The notes beneath the pieces were generated by a model. That model ran no database searches. It was given only the letters and a program-made list of their open reading frames with translations, and was not told where the DNA came from. From RGEC01 sp964475595 (lineage in GTDB: Bacteria; Bacteroidota; Bacteroidia; NS11-12g; UBA955), in the NCBI GenBank assembly GCA_964475595.1, contig CAYYXG010000013.1:1-64000 (forward strand): a stretch of 64,000 nucleotides of DNA, given 5' to 3'. This document shows positions 9,565-18,941 of this stretch, one piece after another; within the stretch, counting starts at the first letter, position 1, and each line of letters opens with the position of its first letter. The position numbers were made by a program, and so were the translations under genes.

Positions 9565-11177
9565 TGGTTTATCAGCACCTTTCTATTCAGCAACATCCCG
9601 GAACCCTGTATGTGTAAATAATAAATACCGGTGGGAATCTCTGTGGTTTCTACCACAGACCGCCCCTCCTTGCTTTGACCCCTGCGAACCGTTTTTCCTG
9701 TAATGTCCACCAGGTTGTAGTTGAAGGATCGTTCGGGTTCTAGGGCGGTAATCATAAGTTGCTTGTCGGTGGGATTGGGATATACCTCCACATCGGCCAC
9801 CTGCATGGCCCTTGAAACGGTCGAAACGCAGGTTTCGCTGACATGTTTCTCTCCTGATAGATCTTTTTGGGTAATTCTGTAGTAAGCGGTTGAGAGTGGC
9901 GCATCCTGGTCTGTGTGCTCATATTGCTGCACACCCGTAGTGTTGCCCACCGCCGGCATGCTGTGTATGTCCTCATATACCACACCATCGGTGCTTCTGC
10001 TCACGGTATATCCGGATACGTTTTGCTCTTGTGACACAGCCCACACCACCCGAACCCGGTTAATTTCCTCCCGCCTGCAATTAAAATATAGCCAGTTAAC
10101 CGGTAAAACAACTGTTTCATCTCCTAGTGCAAACGGTGAAAACGACCCTTTGTACTGGGGGTAGGTGTAGGTAATGGTTGTGCCCGTTTTGCTTATGCTG
10201 CCGGTGCCGGACTGCTTATCCCATGCCGTGCTGTAATGGTATAAGCGAATGTTGTTATCATTGGAAAGACCGTTTTTCTTTTGCGCGTCATCAAACGTAA
10301 AGCTAAGATCAACTCCGTCGCCTGAATTGGATGTGCCAGAAGTTTTATTGATAAGCCATGTGGCAGAAACTCTTGGGTCTGTAAGCGAGGAGCCCGATGT
10401 GCCTCTACTGAAAACGTCATTCAGCACACGCACATCAAAATCGTCGCTAGTGCCGGTATTGTTGGTAATGGAAACAGGATTATAATCTGTGTTTCCCACA
10501 GGAAAAGCAAAAGATCCGCCGTTGGCGATGGTCGTTTTTACCGTGCCAGTGCCCGTGGTTTTTACGTAACTGCTGCTGTTGGCACCCACAAAACCATTGT
10601 TGACGGTAAGGTTAAAGTCTCCCGGACATACTTTTTTGCCTGAGCTATTAAAATCAAGGGTGTTGATGGTGCGGTTCTGGTCGAGGTGAAGGTCGTTAAC
10701 GGCGCTACTGCTGATTTTCACACGGCCATCAACGGGAAGCACGGTTTGCCTCCAGTTGCCCGTAGTGTTCCAATCTGTGCTAGTAGTGCCCACCCATTCT
10801 ATTTCGCCGAGGTAGGAGCTGGTAAGGCGGGTTGCTTTAATGTCACCATCCCCGTTGCCACCATAAAACCAAGCCGCCACCGCGGGCGTTCCCCCCAGTA
10901 GGATGCTTGTTCCACTTGCTTTGTTATCACCATCTCCGCTGCCGCCATAAAACCAGGCAATCACGGCTGTAGTGCCGTCTAATTGTTTGGTGGTTACGGA
11001 TGCTTTGATGTCTCCGTCGCCACTGCCGCCGAAATACCAGGATGCGGTGCCTGCGGAGCCATCCAACAATTTACTGCTGATGCCGGTTTTGATGTCACCA
11101 TCCCCATTGCCGCCAAAGTACTGGGCTTGCAGGGGCAACCAAAGTGCGCCAAATAGTATGATTGCTGTTTTTTTCAC
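9561..11177 (-). CDS. T9SS type A secreted protein with GGxGDGD repeats
   Basis: A 538-residue protein with a GTG start and signal peptide (KKTAIILFGALWLPLQAQ). Four repeats of about 28 residues built around YxGGxGDGD fill residues 20-130 and are also visible as DNA repeats at about 85-bp spacing (10841-11130). Acidic GDGD turns suggest, but do not prove, calcium binding. From about residue 133 (EWVGTTSTDWNTTGNW) to 350 it carries the same module as the two giant adhesins at 33-42 kb (YNPVSITNNTGTSDDF, then VRVLNDVFSRG). The last 75 or so residues are a type A T9SS sorting domain (VEVYPNPTDKQLMI ... LNRKVLINH). It sits 23 nt downstream of the FGE-like gene and is probably in the same operon. 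Its role at the cell surface is unknown. Confidence 0.88.
   Translation of the reverse strand: MKKTAIILFGALWLPLQAQYFGGNGDGDIKTGISSKLLDGSAGTASWYFGGSGDGDIKASVTTKQLDGTTAVIAWFYGGSGDGDNKASGTSILLGGTPAVAAWFYGGNGDGDIKATRLTSSYLGEIEWVGTTSTDWNTTGNWRQTVLPVDGRVKISSSAVNDLHLDQNRTINTLDFNSSGKKVCPGDFNLTVNNGFVGANSSSYVKTTGTGTVKTTIANGGSFAFPVGNTDYNPVSITNNTGTSDDFDVRVLNDVFSRGTSGSSLTDPRVSATWLINKTSGTSNSGDGVDLSFTFDDAQKKNGLSNDNNIRLYHYSTAWDKQSGTGSISKTGTTITYTYPQYKGSFSPFALGDETVVLPVNWLYFNCRREEINRVRVVWAVSQEQNVSGYTVSRSTDGVVYEDIHSMPAVGNTTGVQQYEHTDQDAPLSTAYYRITQKDLSGEKHVSETCVSTVSRAMQVADVEVYPNPTDKQLMITALEPERSFNYNLVDITGKTVRRGQSKEGRSVVETTEIPTGIYYLHIQGSGMLLNRKVLINH
10841..11130 (-). repeat. Four tandem coding repeats (GGxGDGD) about 85 bp apart
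   Basis: The block coding YxGGxGDGDxK recurs near 10845, 10927, 11010 and 11097 on the minus strand. The copies are close but not identical at DNA level, as expected of an expanding surface repeat under coding constraint. Confidence 0.8.
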
Positions 11178-11200
11178 CCTAAAGGTGTGCGTTTTTAAAA

Positions 11201-12781
11201 TTATTTGGTTTCGGAAGCAGTGATGGGCTTGGTGTGAACACCGCGGACGCCTTTTTCATAATTTTGAGGGTCTCCTCTGTTAAGAGACAAGCCCCATGTC
11301 CTATCTATGGTATTCCAAAATCGATCTGCCACTTTCCCATAATTTACACTTCCTAAATACCAGGAACCGCCCCTGCAGGAAGTAGCAGAGGCCGCTAAAC
11401 TTGAGGTCGAAATGAAGCCAGGACTTGAACCTGGCCAATCGGTAACATTGGCATATCCGGCACTGGTAAGTGAACCGTTTCCGTGCAAACCGGTATAAGT
11501 TGTAACCGTACCCTGATAATTTACCGTTGTAGCTACTTGTTCACATACGTTTCCGGTCATATCCATAATACCATAAAATGACGCACCTGCCTGTGTTCTC
11601 GTGGTTGATGATGTTGCAAAACTGCCTGCTCTCAGTGGGCTTGACCCCGAATTTGTTGTAATGCCCAATGCAGTATTGGCACCAGATACAGCACTCACCT
11701 CATTGGTTAAACCGGAATTGGTTATAGTCGTAATATGACTAGTATATGTGGTCGTTCCCCAGGCAAACTCATCCGTTACCACGGTTGCTGTTCCTCTACA
11801 GGCCTTTTCAAATTCAAATTCGGTCATCACCCGTAATCCCGACCAATCAAGATAGGCAGCCACATCTGGCCAATAAACCCCATTCATGGGTACAAATGGC
11901 AAAGTTGTGGAATAAACACCGGCCGATGAGGATATCCCATTTCTGCTCATTGCCGTTGTAGGCATGTTGGCCTGCTGGGCACTGGTCAAAGAATTTAAAT
12001 AATCTACCCAGTGTTGCTGAGATGCCTCATATTTCATGCAATAAAAACCCGCATACCCTTTTGGGAAAGCGGCAGGGATGGTAAGTAAATTGTTGGTTGT
12101 CGATTCAGGATGAATGAGCTGCCCGGCGCTCCCTCCGGTACCCGAGGATGAAATTGAATTTTCCGAGGTAATTTCATAGCTGGTATTAGGAGAGCCCATT
12201 TTATAAAATGGACGATTGATATTGGAAGTACTTCCATTATTCCCGACACTGAAAGTTCCATCCGGCACATACACCATTTCGATGGCATACACATCCACAT
12301 CAATGATGTCGTTGTCGCCAACTCCATTGTCGCGATAAAACCACTTTAAACGAATATCCTGGGCGGTGAAGGTGCCGGTTCCATTGGCACTCCGGTAAAT
12401 AAAAGCACCCACAGCCGGGTTGGTGGTGGCGTTGTGGGCAGAACCTTCATTAACCAACCCCACCTGCACGGAATAAGAAGTAGTGGGGGTGGTGGGGCTG
12501 GTATTGTGCCCGCTGGGGGCCAGATACACGTGGTTCCAGGTGCTACCGCCCACGGTGCGGTATTTAATGAATATCCAGGCCGCATCCCAGTTGTTGGGGG
12601 AAGCTGAAGTACGCCAGGAATTTTCCCAGGTTAAATCAAATTCTATGTAGGTGAAGTTGGCGGCGTTGTTTACCCCGGCAGATACATTCTGCCCTGCCAG
12701 GGTTACGTTGCTTACGGAAATGTTATTGGCGCGAACAACACCCACCGTAAAGATTAAAGCCATTAAAAAGTAATTACGCAT
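11201..12781 (-). CDS. Secreted formylglycine-generating-enzyme-like (SUMF1) domain protein
   Basis: A 526-residue protein with a signal peptide (to about residue 19). An N-terminal beta-rich region of about 150 residues (VSNVTLAGQNVSAG) precedes a SUMF1/FGE-sulfatase domain that begins YAIEMVYVPDGTFSVG. The domain contains the family landmarks MKYEASQQHWVDYLN, WPDVAAYLDWSGLRVMTEFE, DMTGNVCEQV and SCRGGSW. The C-terminal motif that in catalytic FGE reads GFRC is GVRGVH here, so the usual active-site cysteine is missing and a structural or ligand-binding role is more likely. No T9SS domain is seen. First gene of a two-gene operon with the GGxGDGD protein. Confidence 0.88.
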   Translation of the reverse strand: MRNYFLMALIFTVGVVRANNISVSNVTLAGQNVSAGVNNAANFTYIEFDLTWENSWRTSASPNNWDAAWIFIKYRTVGGSTWNHVYLAPSGHNTSPTTPTTSYSVQVGLVNEGSAHNATTNPAVGAFIYRSANGTGTFTAQDIRLKWFYRDNGVGDNDIIDVDVYAIEMVYVPDGTFSVGNNGSTSNINRPFYKMGSPNTSYEITSENSISSSGTGGSAGQLIHPESTTNNLLTIPAAFPKGYAGFYCMKYEASQQHWVDYLNSLTSAQQANMPTTAMSRNGISSSAGVYSTTLPFVPMNGVYWPDVAAYLDWSGLRVMTEFEFEKACRGTATVVTDEFAWGTTTYTSHITTITNSGLTNEVSAVSGANTALGITTNSGSSPLRAGSFATSSTTRTQAGASFYGIMDMTGNVCEQVATTVNYQGTVTTYTGLHGNGSLTSAGYANVTDWPGSSPGFISTSSLAASATSCRGGSWYLGSVNYGKVADRFWNTIDRTWGLSLNRGDPQNYEKGVRGVHTKPITASETK

Positions 12782-12813
12782 AGCACATTGAGTTTATGTT
12801 AAGAATTAATGTG

Positions 12814-12821
12814 CAAATATA
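12814..12821 (-). promoter_or_regulatory. -7 element (TATATTTG) of the FGE-like operon
   Basis: Perfect TAnnTTTG match on the minus strand, 32 nt before the ATG at 12781, with TTTG 15 nt further upstream as a possible -33 element. The 200-bp AT-rich intergenic region holds nothing else I can support. Confidence 0.6.
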
Positions 12822-12981
12822 ATACACTTTTGTCAACAAATATCAATTTTTTAGCGTTTGTCTATTTTTTTAATCATATTGTTGTCTTTTTAACACTTTT
12901 AATAAAATCAAGACAACCCACCTCCACCCTTGAATACTTTGGCGCAAAAGCCGACAACTTGGGTTTATTATATTCTACAAA

Positions 12982-14160
12982 TTACCTTCCCATGGTTTGA
13001 GATCTATAGGTGCTTCCAAAATCTCCGTTTATGTGTTGTTTTTGGTGTACAAACGCCATAAAGGAAAGGGTAAAAGCCAATTGCAGTAACACCCATAACC
13101 TTAACACAGACAGCCCTTTAATGGTTGTTTTTTGCAAAAACGAGGCCATACCTATGCTGCAAAACGGAAGTGCCCCAATCATGTAATGAGACCGAACCGG
13201 AATGGCAGAAAAGGTCATTAACACACCCGGCAAAACAACAAACGCAACCAACAAAAAGTTAATTTCATTTTCATGGGCCGCTTTTTGGAAAATGGCAATT
13301 ATTCCGTTTTTGATGGCTATGGCCGTGCAAACCATCAACCCCAACCCAAGAATTAACCCTACAGATAACCCGCTAGGAAACGCCGAAAATGTGGATAACT
13401 CTCCCGCAGCAGCATAGTGGATGTTAAATCCGGGAGTGTCTGTCAATACCCTCAACCAAAACTCCAACTTAAGGATATTGCCCCAATGAGAGATCCCCCC
13501 ACCGTGCTGCAGCACCGCTTGCAGCCATGGAATTCCGGGCAGAAATCCAACAATTCCGCCACAAAGCAGCCAAAACCCTTGTTTGGGGTTAATTTTCTTA
13601 AAAACCAACAGCGCCAGCAACCAACCTCCGGCATAGAAAAACCCACTCAGGTGCAATTGGCCGGCAAATGCGCACACCACCCCACCCAAAAACAGCAGGG
13701 TTGCTTTGTGCCTGTTCAAGTACACCCACCAAAGCGTGGCAATAAAAACAGGCAGCAAATCCTGGGCCCATATTTTTCGGGCAAAGAGCACCGGCATCAC
13801 AGAAACGGCATAGGCCGCGAGCCCCCAATACAAGCGTGTACGCACCGGTTCCTCATATCGGCTGGCGCAGTATAGCATCAGCCACAAGGCCAATGAATTG
13901 AGCCACTGCACACCCATGCCCATAAACAGTGGCGTGGGGTGAACGCCATACAGTAACGCAAAAGGCCAGATACTGAAGCCGGCATTGGGCAACCCCGCCC
14001 CGGAAGGCATCCCCATAAAAGGCAAACCCAGATTCCAGGCCTCACCGGCAAGGCGAAACATTTCCTGTTCATCAAATTTCCATTCCATATCAGCAGGCCA
14101 AAGGCAGCGCAACACCGTGCCGACAATAGCGATGGCAATAGGAAATCTCTTCTGTTTCAC
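12982..14160 (-). CDS. Multi-spanning membrane glycosyltransferase-like protein (GT39/ArnT-like)
   Basis: About 392 residues with some ten hydrophobic segments. After the first helix comes an acidic loop (MEWKFDEQEMFRLAGEAW), in the position where GT39/ArnT-type transferases carry their catalytic acidic residues, and then GLPFMGMPSG. I infer a polyprenyl-phosphate-sugar-dependent glycosyltransferase of the inner membrane, but the family assignment is by topology rather than a clear signature. The frame is open to an ATG at 14259, but that start would lie upstream of the divergent coaX promoter element (14237-14244). GTG at 14160 directly before KQKRFPIAIAIVG fits better. The true start is uncertain. 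Confidence 0.7.
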   Translation of the reverse strand: MKQKRFPIAIAIVGTVLRCLWPADMEWKFDEQEMFRLAGEAWNLGLPFMGMPSGAGLPNAGFSIWPFALLYGVHPTPLFMGMGVQWLNSLALWLMLYCASRYEEPVRTRLYWGLAAYAVSVMPVLFARKIWAQDLLPVFIATLWWVYLNRHKATLLFLGGVVCAFAGQLHLSGFFYAGGWLLALLVFKKINPKQGFWLLCGGIVGFLPGIPWLQAVLQHGGGISHWGNILKLEFWLRVLTDTPGFNIHYAAAGELSTFSAFPSGLSVGLILGLGLMVCTAIAIKNGIIAIFQKAAHENEINFLLVAFVVLPGVLMTFSAIPVRSHYMIGALPFCSIGMASFLQKTTIKGLSVLRLWVLLQLAFTLSFMAFVHQKQHINGDFGSTYRSQTMGR

Positions 14161-14236
14161 CAACCGCGATATTACGAAGTAAAACGGGCAAAAACCCCGG
14201 TTTGCAAAAAATCGGAGCAACAAACACGCACTGTCG

Positions 14237-14244
14237 TAACTTTG
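14237..14244 (+). promoter_or_regulatory. -7 element (TAACTTTG) of coaX
   Basis: Perfect TAnnTTTG match, 24 nt before the coaX ATG. It would serve coaX and probably the barrel protein, lptC and small membrane gene that follow with overlapping ends. Confidence 0.6.
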
Positions 14245-14268
14245 AAGCAGCATTCCCATTTACCCTAG

Positions 14269-14958
14269 ATGTATCTGACCTTGGATATTGGCAATACCCG
14301 AAGCAAATTTGCCCGGTTTGATGCCGCAGGTCGGTTGCTGGATAGCGGATTTTGGGAAACCGCCCTCAGCGGCTCTGACTACAAAGCTGTTTGCATTGCC
14401 AATGTAACAAAAAAAGAACTTCCATTGGAGGAGCTAAACGCCCCGGTCGTTTATATGTCTTCACAGGTAAACCTTCCATTTACCTTGGGCTACCAAACCC
14501 CGGAAAAGCTGGGTGCCGACAGACTGGCCGCGGCAGTGGGTACTGCTTATTTTAACCGGAACGGGATTTCGATGGTGGTAGATGCCGGCACCTGTTTAAA
14601 ATTCGAGTATATAAACAAAACCCAACATGAGGGTGGCAGCATATCTCCCGGCCTGATGATGCGGTACAAGGCACTCGCAACCTTCACGGATCGTTTGCCT
14701 GAAATTGCCCACCGCCCTTTTGTTCCGGAAATTGGAGACAACACAGAAACATCCATCCTAAGCGGGGTGCAGCAGGGTTTTTTGTTGGAAGTAGAAGGTC
14801 GTGTTAATCAGTTTTTAGCCACAAACCCGGGAGGTCAAGTGTTTCTCACGGGTGGAGATTCCCCTTTTTTGGCAGAACGCCTCAAAACAAAGATATTTGC
14901 AGAGCCCTTGTTGCTACATTACGGATTATATCACACCCTTCGCCTGAATGGATATTAA
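14269..14958 (+). CDS. coaX: Type III pantothenate kinase
   Basis: A 229-residue cytosolic enzyme phosphorylating pantothenate, the first step of coenzyme A synthesis. ASKHA-fold motifs are clear: LDIGNTRSKFARFD at the N-terminus (phosphate 1), GADRLAAAVGTAY, and VVDAGTCLKFEY. GGSISPGLMMRYKAL and VFLTGGDSPFL complete the family pattern. The length is slightly short of typical CoaX but normal for Bacteroidota. It overlaps the next gene by 11 nt. The second CoA gene, coaE, lies at 25.5 kb. Confidence 0.96.
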   Translation: MYLTLDIGNTRSKFARFDAAGRLLDSGFWETALSGSDYKAVCIANVTKKELPLEELNAPVVYMSSQVNLPFTLGYQTPEKLGADRLAAAVGTAYFNRNGISMVVDAGTCLKFEYINKTQHEGGSISPGLMMRYKALATFTDRLPEIAHRPFVPEIGDNTETSILSGVQQGFLLEVEGRVNQFLATNPGGQVFLTGGDSPFLAERLKTKIFAEPLLLHYGLYHTLRLNGY

Positions 14959-16327
14959 AAAAGTTGTTTTTTTATTGGCCCTTGGGGTTACGGTTTGCTT
15001 GAACGCTCAAACTTCAGGTCAAAACTACACCCTTTCCCCGTATAGTAACTTCGGCCTGGGTGAGCTCATTCAGCCCAATTTTGTGCAGGCAGGTGCAGCC
15101 AGTCAAACCTATAACGGTGCTTACAGCTATAGTTTGCTAAACCCGGCCACTTTGGGCAATTTGCGCTATGCCACCCTGGATTTCGGGATGAATGGTCGCT
15201 TTGGAAGGATTCAATCGGGCAATGAAACTCAGTCTTTCAACGGGGGCTCTTTCAGCTACATTAGCATGGCGTTCAACAATTACCGTACAGAGAAACGGAG
15301 GCCTTACGAAACTCAAGTTAATGGTAAAACGGTAAAAAAATATAAAACCATTCCGTTTGCATGGAATACCGGCATTGCCCTTTATCCATCCACCAGCATG
15401 GGTTATAATTATTCGTTCGAAAGTGCCGAACCTTTCAAAAACCGAACGTCTCATGTAGGAAGTGGCGGGGTTAATGTGCTGGAGTTGGCACAATCTGTTA
15501 AACTTGGAAGGGTTGTTCAATTGGGATATTCCGGAGGGTATATGTTTGGGCAATTAAAAGACAATGCGGTGTTTAGCTTCCCTGACACTATAGGACTACA
15601 GTTTGTGGAAGACGAACGCGTGGTGGATATAAAAGGCATACAACACCGTGTTGGCATGCTTTTAACCTTGGAAAAAGACAGCGCTGCCCATTCGCTGGGG
15701 TTTAGCTATGGGTTTCACACCGGGATGCAAGCCAATAGGTTTCGCACAGCCAGAACATTGGAACTGGTTAGCAGTGGTAGCGTAAGCCGCTTGCTGGTAG
15801 TAGATACAGTTTTGGATGAGCAGTCGGGTAAACAACCCTTTACCATGCCGGCTTCATTCGGTGTGGGTTACCAGTTCCGTTTTCGCCGTTCCATGAGCGT
15901 GGCAATAGACTACCGAAAAACATTGTGGGGTAATTATTCTGCGTTCTTTAATCCGGGAGGAACCTTGGCCCACCGGAGTGATTATGGTCTTTCGCTGACC
16001 TTAAACCCTATGGATGAAAAAACACCCGGCAAAAAAAGAATGAGGCCGCCCGTAAGGATGGGTGTTGCTATGGCAGAAACACAAAACGTACTTACATCCG
16101 CAGGAACTCCATACACAGTAGGAGAACAGCGGGCTTTCATTGGTTTTGGCATACCGCTTTCCCGTCGGTATTACGACAATAGAAGTTTGAGAAGCATTGT
16201 GCATTTGCAGGCAGATTACATCACCCGTGGAAAATCCACCGCTGGTTTGGCCCGAGAGGAATATCTGGTTTTTTCACTCAGTATGAACCTGGGGGATATT
16301 TGGTTCCAACGCCGTAAATTTGACTAA
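14948..16327 (+). CDS. Outer-membrane beta-barrel protein, function unknown
   Basis: A 459-residue protein with a signal peptide (MDIKKVVFLLALGVTVCLNAQ) and alternating aromatic beta-strands throughout. It opens with YTLSPYSNFGLGELIQPNF and SYSLLNPATLGNLRYATLDFG, a pattern of FadL/OmpP1-like barrel families in Bacteroidota, and ends on a short hydrophobic C-terminal strand. I do not recognise a named function. It overlaps coaX by 11 nt and lptC by 1 nt (TAATG), so it is translated from the same transcript. The coaX / barrel / lptC order recurs in Bacteroidota as far as I know. Confidence 0.85.
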   Translation: MDIKKVVFLLALGVTVCLNAQTSGQNYTLSPYSNFGLGELIQPNFVQAGAASQTYNGAYSYSLLNPATLGNLRYATLDFGMNGRFGRIQSGNETQSFNGGSFSYISMAFNNYRTEKRRPYETQVNGKTVKKYKTIPFAWNTGIALYPSTSMGYNYSFESAEPFKNRTSHVGSGGVNVLELAQSVKLGRVVQLGYSGGYMFGQLKDNAVFSFPDTIGLQFVEDERVVDIKGIQHRVGMLLTLEKDSAAHSLGFSYGFHTGMQANRFRTARTLELVSSGSVSRLLVVDTVLDEQSGKQPFTMPASFGVGYQFRFRRSMSVAIDYRKTLWGNYSAFFNPGGTLAHRSDYGLSLTLNPMDEKTPGKKRMRPPVRMGVAMAETQNVLTSAGTPYTVGEQRAFIGFGIPLSRRYYDNRSLRSIVHLQADYITRGKSTAGLAREEYLVFSLSMNLGDIWFQRRKFD

Positions 16328-16923
16328 TGCGCATTGTTTGGGGTTTGAGTCTGTTTTTGGTTTGGAGTGCCTGCTCTGAAAAGCCGGGCGGGAGTTACAG
16401 AAGCAAAAAAACCGATAGCATAGCCACCCGCGAAACGGCAGAAAACGTCACCATTGAATATACAGATTCCGGGATTTTAAAGGCCATAGTGGAGAGCCCT
16501 GAGATGATTGGGGTAAAAAATGTTCGCAATCCATACATAGAAATGCCCAAGGGCATTCGGGCCGAATTTTTGGATGTGAACGGCAATACAGAAAGTTATT
16601 TGCTCAGTGAATATGGCATTTCCTACACCGAACAAAAACGCATGGTGGTGAGAAGAAACGTGCGGGTGCTAAACATGAAGTGCGAGAAGCTGGAAACGGA
16701 GGAATTGATATGGGATCAGCAAAAAGGCCGAATCTACACCGATAAATTTGTAAAAATCACCACTCCTGATCAGATTATCACCGGAGAAGGCATGGAAAGT
16801 GACCAGACTTTTTCTGACTGGGAAATTTTGAACGTTAACGGAACCATAAACCGAAAAAAGAATGATACGCTACCATGTAATGAGTCTCTTGTGCCTCGCC
16901 GTAGCCGCCGTAGCCGCCATTGA
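16327..16923 (+). CDS. lptC: LPS export protein LptC
   Basis: A 198-residue protein with a hydrophobic N-terminus containing WSACSE, which could be a lipobox (Cys16) or simply the TM anchor. The beta-jellyroll of the LptC/OstA-like family follows (VRNPYIEMPKGIRAEFLDVNGNTESYL, then KRMVVRRNVRVLNMKCEKLETEEL). LptC bridges the LptBFG transporter and the periplasmic LptA bridge for lipopolysaccharide. The C-terminal basic tail (RRSRRSRH) overlaps the next gene by 62 nt and looks non-conserved. Confidence 0.85.
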   Translation: MRIVWGLSLFLVWSACSEKPGGSYRSKKTDSIATRETAENVTIEYTDSGILKAIVESPEMIGVKNVRNPYIEMPKGIRAEFLDVNGNTESYLLSEYGISYTEQKRMVVRRNVRVLNMKCEKLETEELIWDQQKGRIYTDKFVKITTPDQIITGEGMESDQTFSDWEILNVNGTINRKKNDTLPCNESLVPRRSRRSRH

Positions 16924-17080
16924 GGCGCTTGCCGGATTTACGGTGGATGCAGCCCGCCAGAAAATGGTGTGGTACACCAATGTGCCCGCATGGGTTATGG
17001 CCGGCTTGTTTGTGGGGTGTATTGTGATGTATTACAGATTGCGACGCAAACGCAAAGAAGATGTTATGGGTAGAAAATAA
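16862..17080 (+). CDS. Small two-TM membrane protein
   Basis: A 72-residue protein starting inside the end of lptC (ATG at 16862; 16880 is an alternative). It has two hydrophobic segments, LLCLAVAAVAAIEALAGF and PAWVMAGLFVGCIVMYY, and a basic tail (RLRRKRKED). I do not recognise a family. Its stop directly abuts the stop of the convergent TPR gene, with no bases between, which supports it as a real, tightly packed gene. Confidence 0.55.
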   Translation: MIRYHVMSLLCLAVAAVAAIEALAGFTVDAARQKMVWYTNVPAWVMAGLFVGCIVMYYRLRRKRKEDVMGRK

Positions 17081-18901
17081 TTAAGAACCCAACTTATCGC
17101 CCCTAAGCTTGCGGAAGCGCGCCCTTGCGTCGGGAACAAAGAAACTGCCCGGAAAATCCAGCACAATTTTTTCGTAGGCCTTTCGGGCTTTTTCAAGGTC
17201 TTTCAGCTTGTATTCATAGAGCAACCCCAACCGATACCACCCATTATCCGCCAAAATATCGTGCCCGAAAGCCACCACAAGCGTGTTATAGAGTTCCGCC
17301 GCTTCCTCAAAGCGGTATTGCTTTTCTCTTATGAGCGCTTTTTGCAGCAAAATATCATCCGATAAAGAATGCCCGGGATATAATTTTGGGATGCTGTCCA
17401 TCTCATGCTCCGCTTCCTCCAATTTGTTTTGCGCCAACAATAATTCTGCGCGGCTAAACCGTTCAAGGGCGTCATAGTTGCTGTCTAGACCCAGGTTCTC
17501 GGTAATGGTGAGAGCCAGGCGTATGGCATTATTGGAAATCAGTTGCGTGGTGGCACCTTTCAGCACATCCAGCTGCAACATGGCCCAGTCGTAATCTCCG
17601 CGGTAATAACTTAGCCGGGCCCTTCTGTATTTGGCTTCCTGGCCCAGTGGATCTTCAGGATAGTCTTTTTCTACCTGAGCAAACAATAGTTCGCTGCTCC
17701 ACACATCGCCACCGGCTATGTAGGCCTCACCCAGTGCCAGTTTGGCTTCAGCACGATATTTCTGAGATATGCCGGGGGATTGATAAAACTTCTCGAGCAA
17801 TTCAATGGCATTACTCGGGGTGTGTTTAAACTGGGTATATACATCAGATAATCGGGAGGTAATTCTCCAGGTTCCGTTGTTGTAGCCGTTTTCTGCCAAA
17901 TACTGTAACATTTCTGTTTCCAGTGACAGCCATGTTTCGAGGGCGGGTTTTGCTTCGGTATTCAACTGCTGAAAACGGGTTTCCAACAATCCTGAAACCG
18001 CGGCATAATAGTGTTCGCCGGTAACGCCGAGGGTTTTTACGTACTCATAGCAACGCGTTGCGACAGACCAGGCCTCGTTGCTTACACAAAGGTCACCCAG
18101 CTCAATCAGGCGAACCCCTTTTTCCTTCAGCCGCTTATCAAGGGCTTTGGTCTGCATGAATGCCGACTCCCAGTCTTTGGTTTTAATGAAGGTCCATTTT
18201 AGCAGATCGTTCAACTCATAATTGTCCGGTGATTTTTGCAATTTTCGCAACAAGATTGTTCGCAATATTGCAAAATCTGCGCTATCGGTCACATTCATTT
18301 CAAACAGTTGCTTGCTTTGCTCATAGGCATATCCGGCGGTTAGCACCATCTGCACATATTTTTCCAGCCCTTTGGTTTTGTTGCCGGTTTCCATGTACAT
18401 CTGCGCGAGGCGTGTTGAAAAATCAGAAGCAAAACCAAACTTTTCTTCTCCCTGCTCGAACGCGTAAATTGCCCAGTTATACTTGGCTCTGCGTCTAAAG
18501 GCATCGGCAATTTCATAGTATTGCTGCATGGAAAAATCGGGGTTGTCCGCGATTTTTTTATACAATTTTTCTGCCTCCGGTACATCGCCTCTGTTTTCCA
18601 GCAAATAGGCCTCATCCACTCGATACTGCAGCACCTGCGGATACTTTTTTTTGCGCCGGCTAACCAGTTTTTCCGCTTTTTCGCGTTGCTTGCTCATCAG
18701 CAAGGCGGTTAAATATGCGTCGTAATAATTAAACTCACTGGGGTTTTTGTTGCTTAAATCCTCATATAATGCGGCGGCTTTTTCATACTCTTTATTTTGC
18801 ATGTATTGCCGCGCCAATAAATCATTGGAGGGTTGCGCTGTTAGGAAAGTAGCGAATAGCAATCCAAACAGAATAGAAAAGCTTTTTATCACACCCGCCA
18901 T
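17081..18901 (-). CDS. Secreted tetratricopeptide-repeat protein
   Basis: A 606-residue protein with a signal peptide (to about residue 22, FLTAQ). TPR-like helical pairs run along the whole length (NKEYEKAAALYEDLSNKNP, YYRGDYDWAMLQLDVLKG, EKQYRFEEAAELYNTLV, KARKAYEKIVLDFPGS). It is probably a periplasmic or outer-membrane-associated scaffold, and no catalytic motif is seen. It is monocistronic, between the lptC group and polA. Confidence 0.88.
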   Translation of the reverse strand: MAGVIKSFSILFGLLFATFLTAQPSNDLLARQYMQNKEYEKAAALYEDLSNKNPSEFNYYDAYLTALLMSKQREKAEKLVSRRKKKYPQVLQYRVDEAYLLENRGDVPEAEKLYKKIADNPDFSMQQYYEIADAFRRRAKYNWAIYAFEQGEEKFGFASDFSTRLAQMYMETGNKTKGLEKYVQMVLTAGYAYEQSKQLFEMNVTDSADFAILRTILLRKLQKSPDNYELNDLLKWTFIKTKDWESAFMQTKALDKRLKEKGVRLIELGDLCVSNEAWSVATRCYEYVKTLGVTGEHYYAAVSGLLETRFQQLNTEAKPALETWLSLETEMLQYLAENGYNNGTWRITSRLSDVYTQFKHTPSNAIELLEKFYQSPGISQKYRAEAKLALGEAYIAGGDVWSSELLFAQVEKDYPEDPLGQEAKYRRARLSYYRGDYDWAMLQLDVLKGATTQLISNNAIRLALTITENLGLDSNYDALERFSRAELLLAQNKLEEAEHEMDSIPKLYPGHSLSDDILLQKALIREKQYRFEEAAELYNTLVVAFGHDILADNGWYRLGLLYEYKLKDLEKARKAYEKIVLDFPGSFFVPDARARFRKLRGDKLGS

Positions 18902-18941
18902 TTTTATAATAGATAACGAAATTCTTTGATTTTTGTTGGAA

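Noticed and set aside
14161..14259. N-terminal extension of the GT39-like protein
   Set aside because: It would overlap the coaX promoter; the extension is Cys/Phe-rich and unlike a normal N-terminus.
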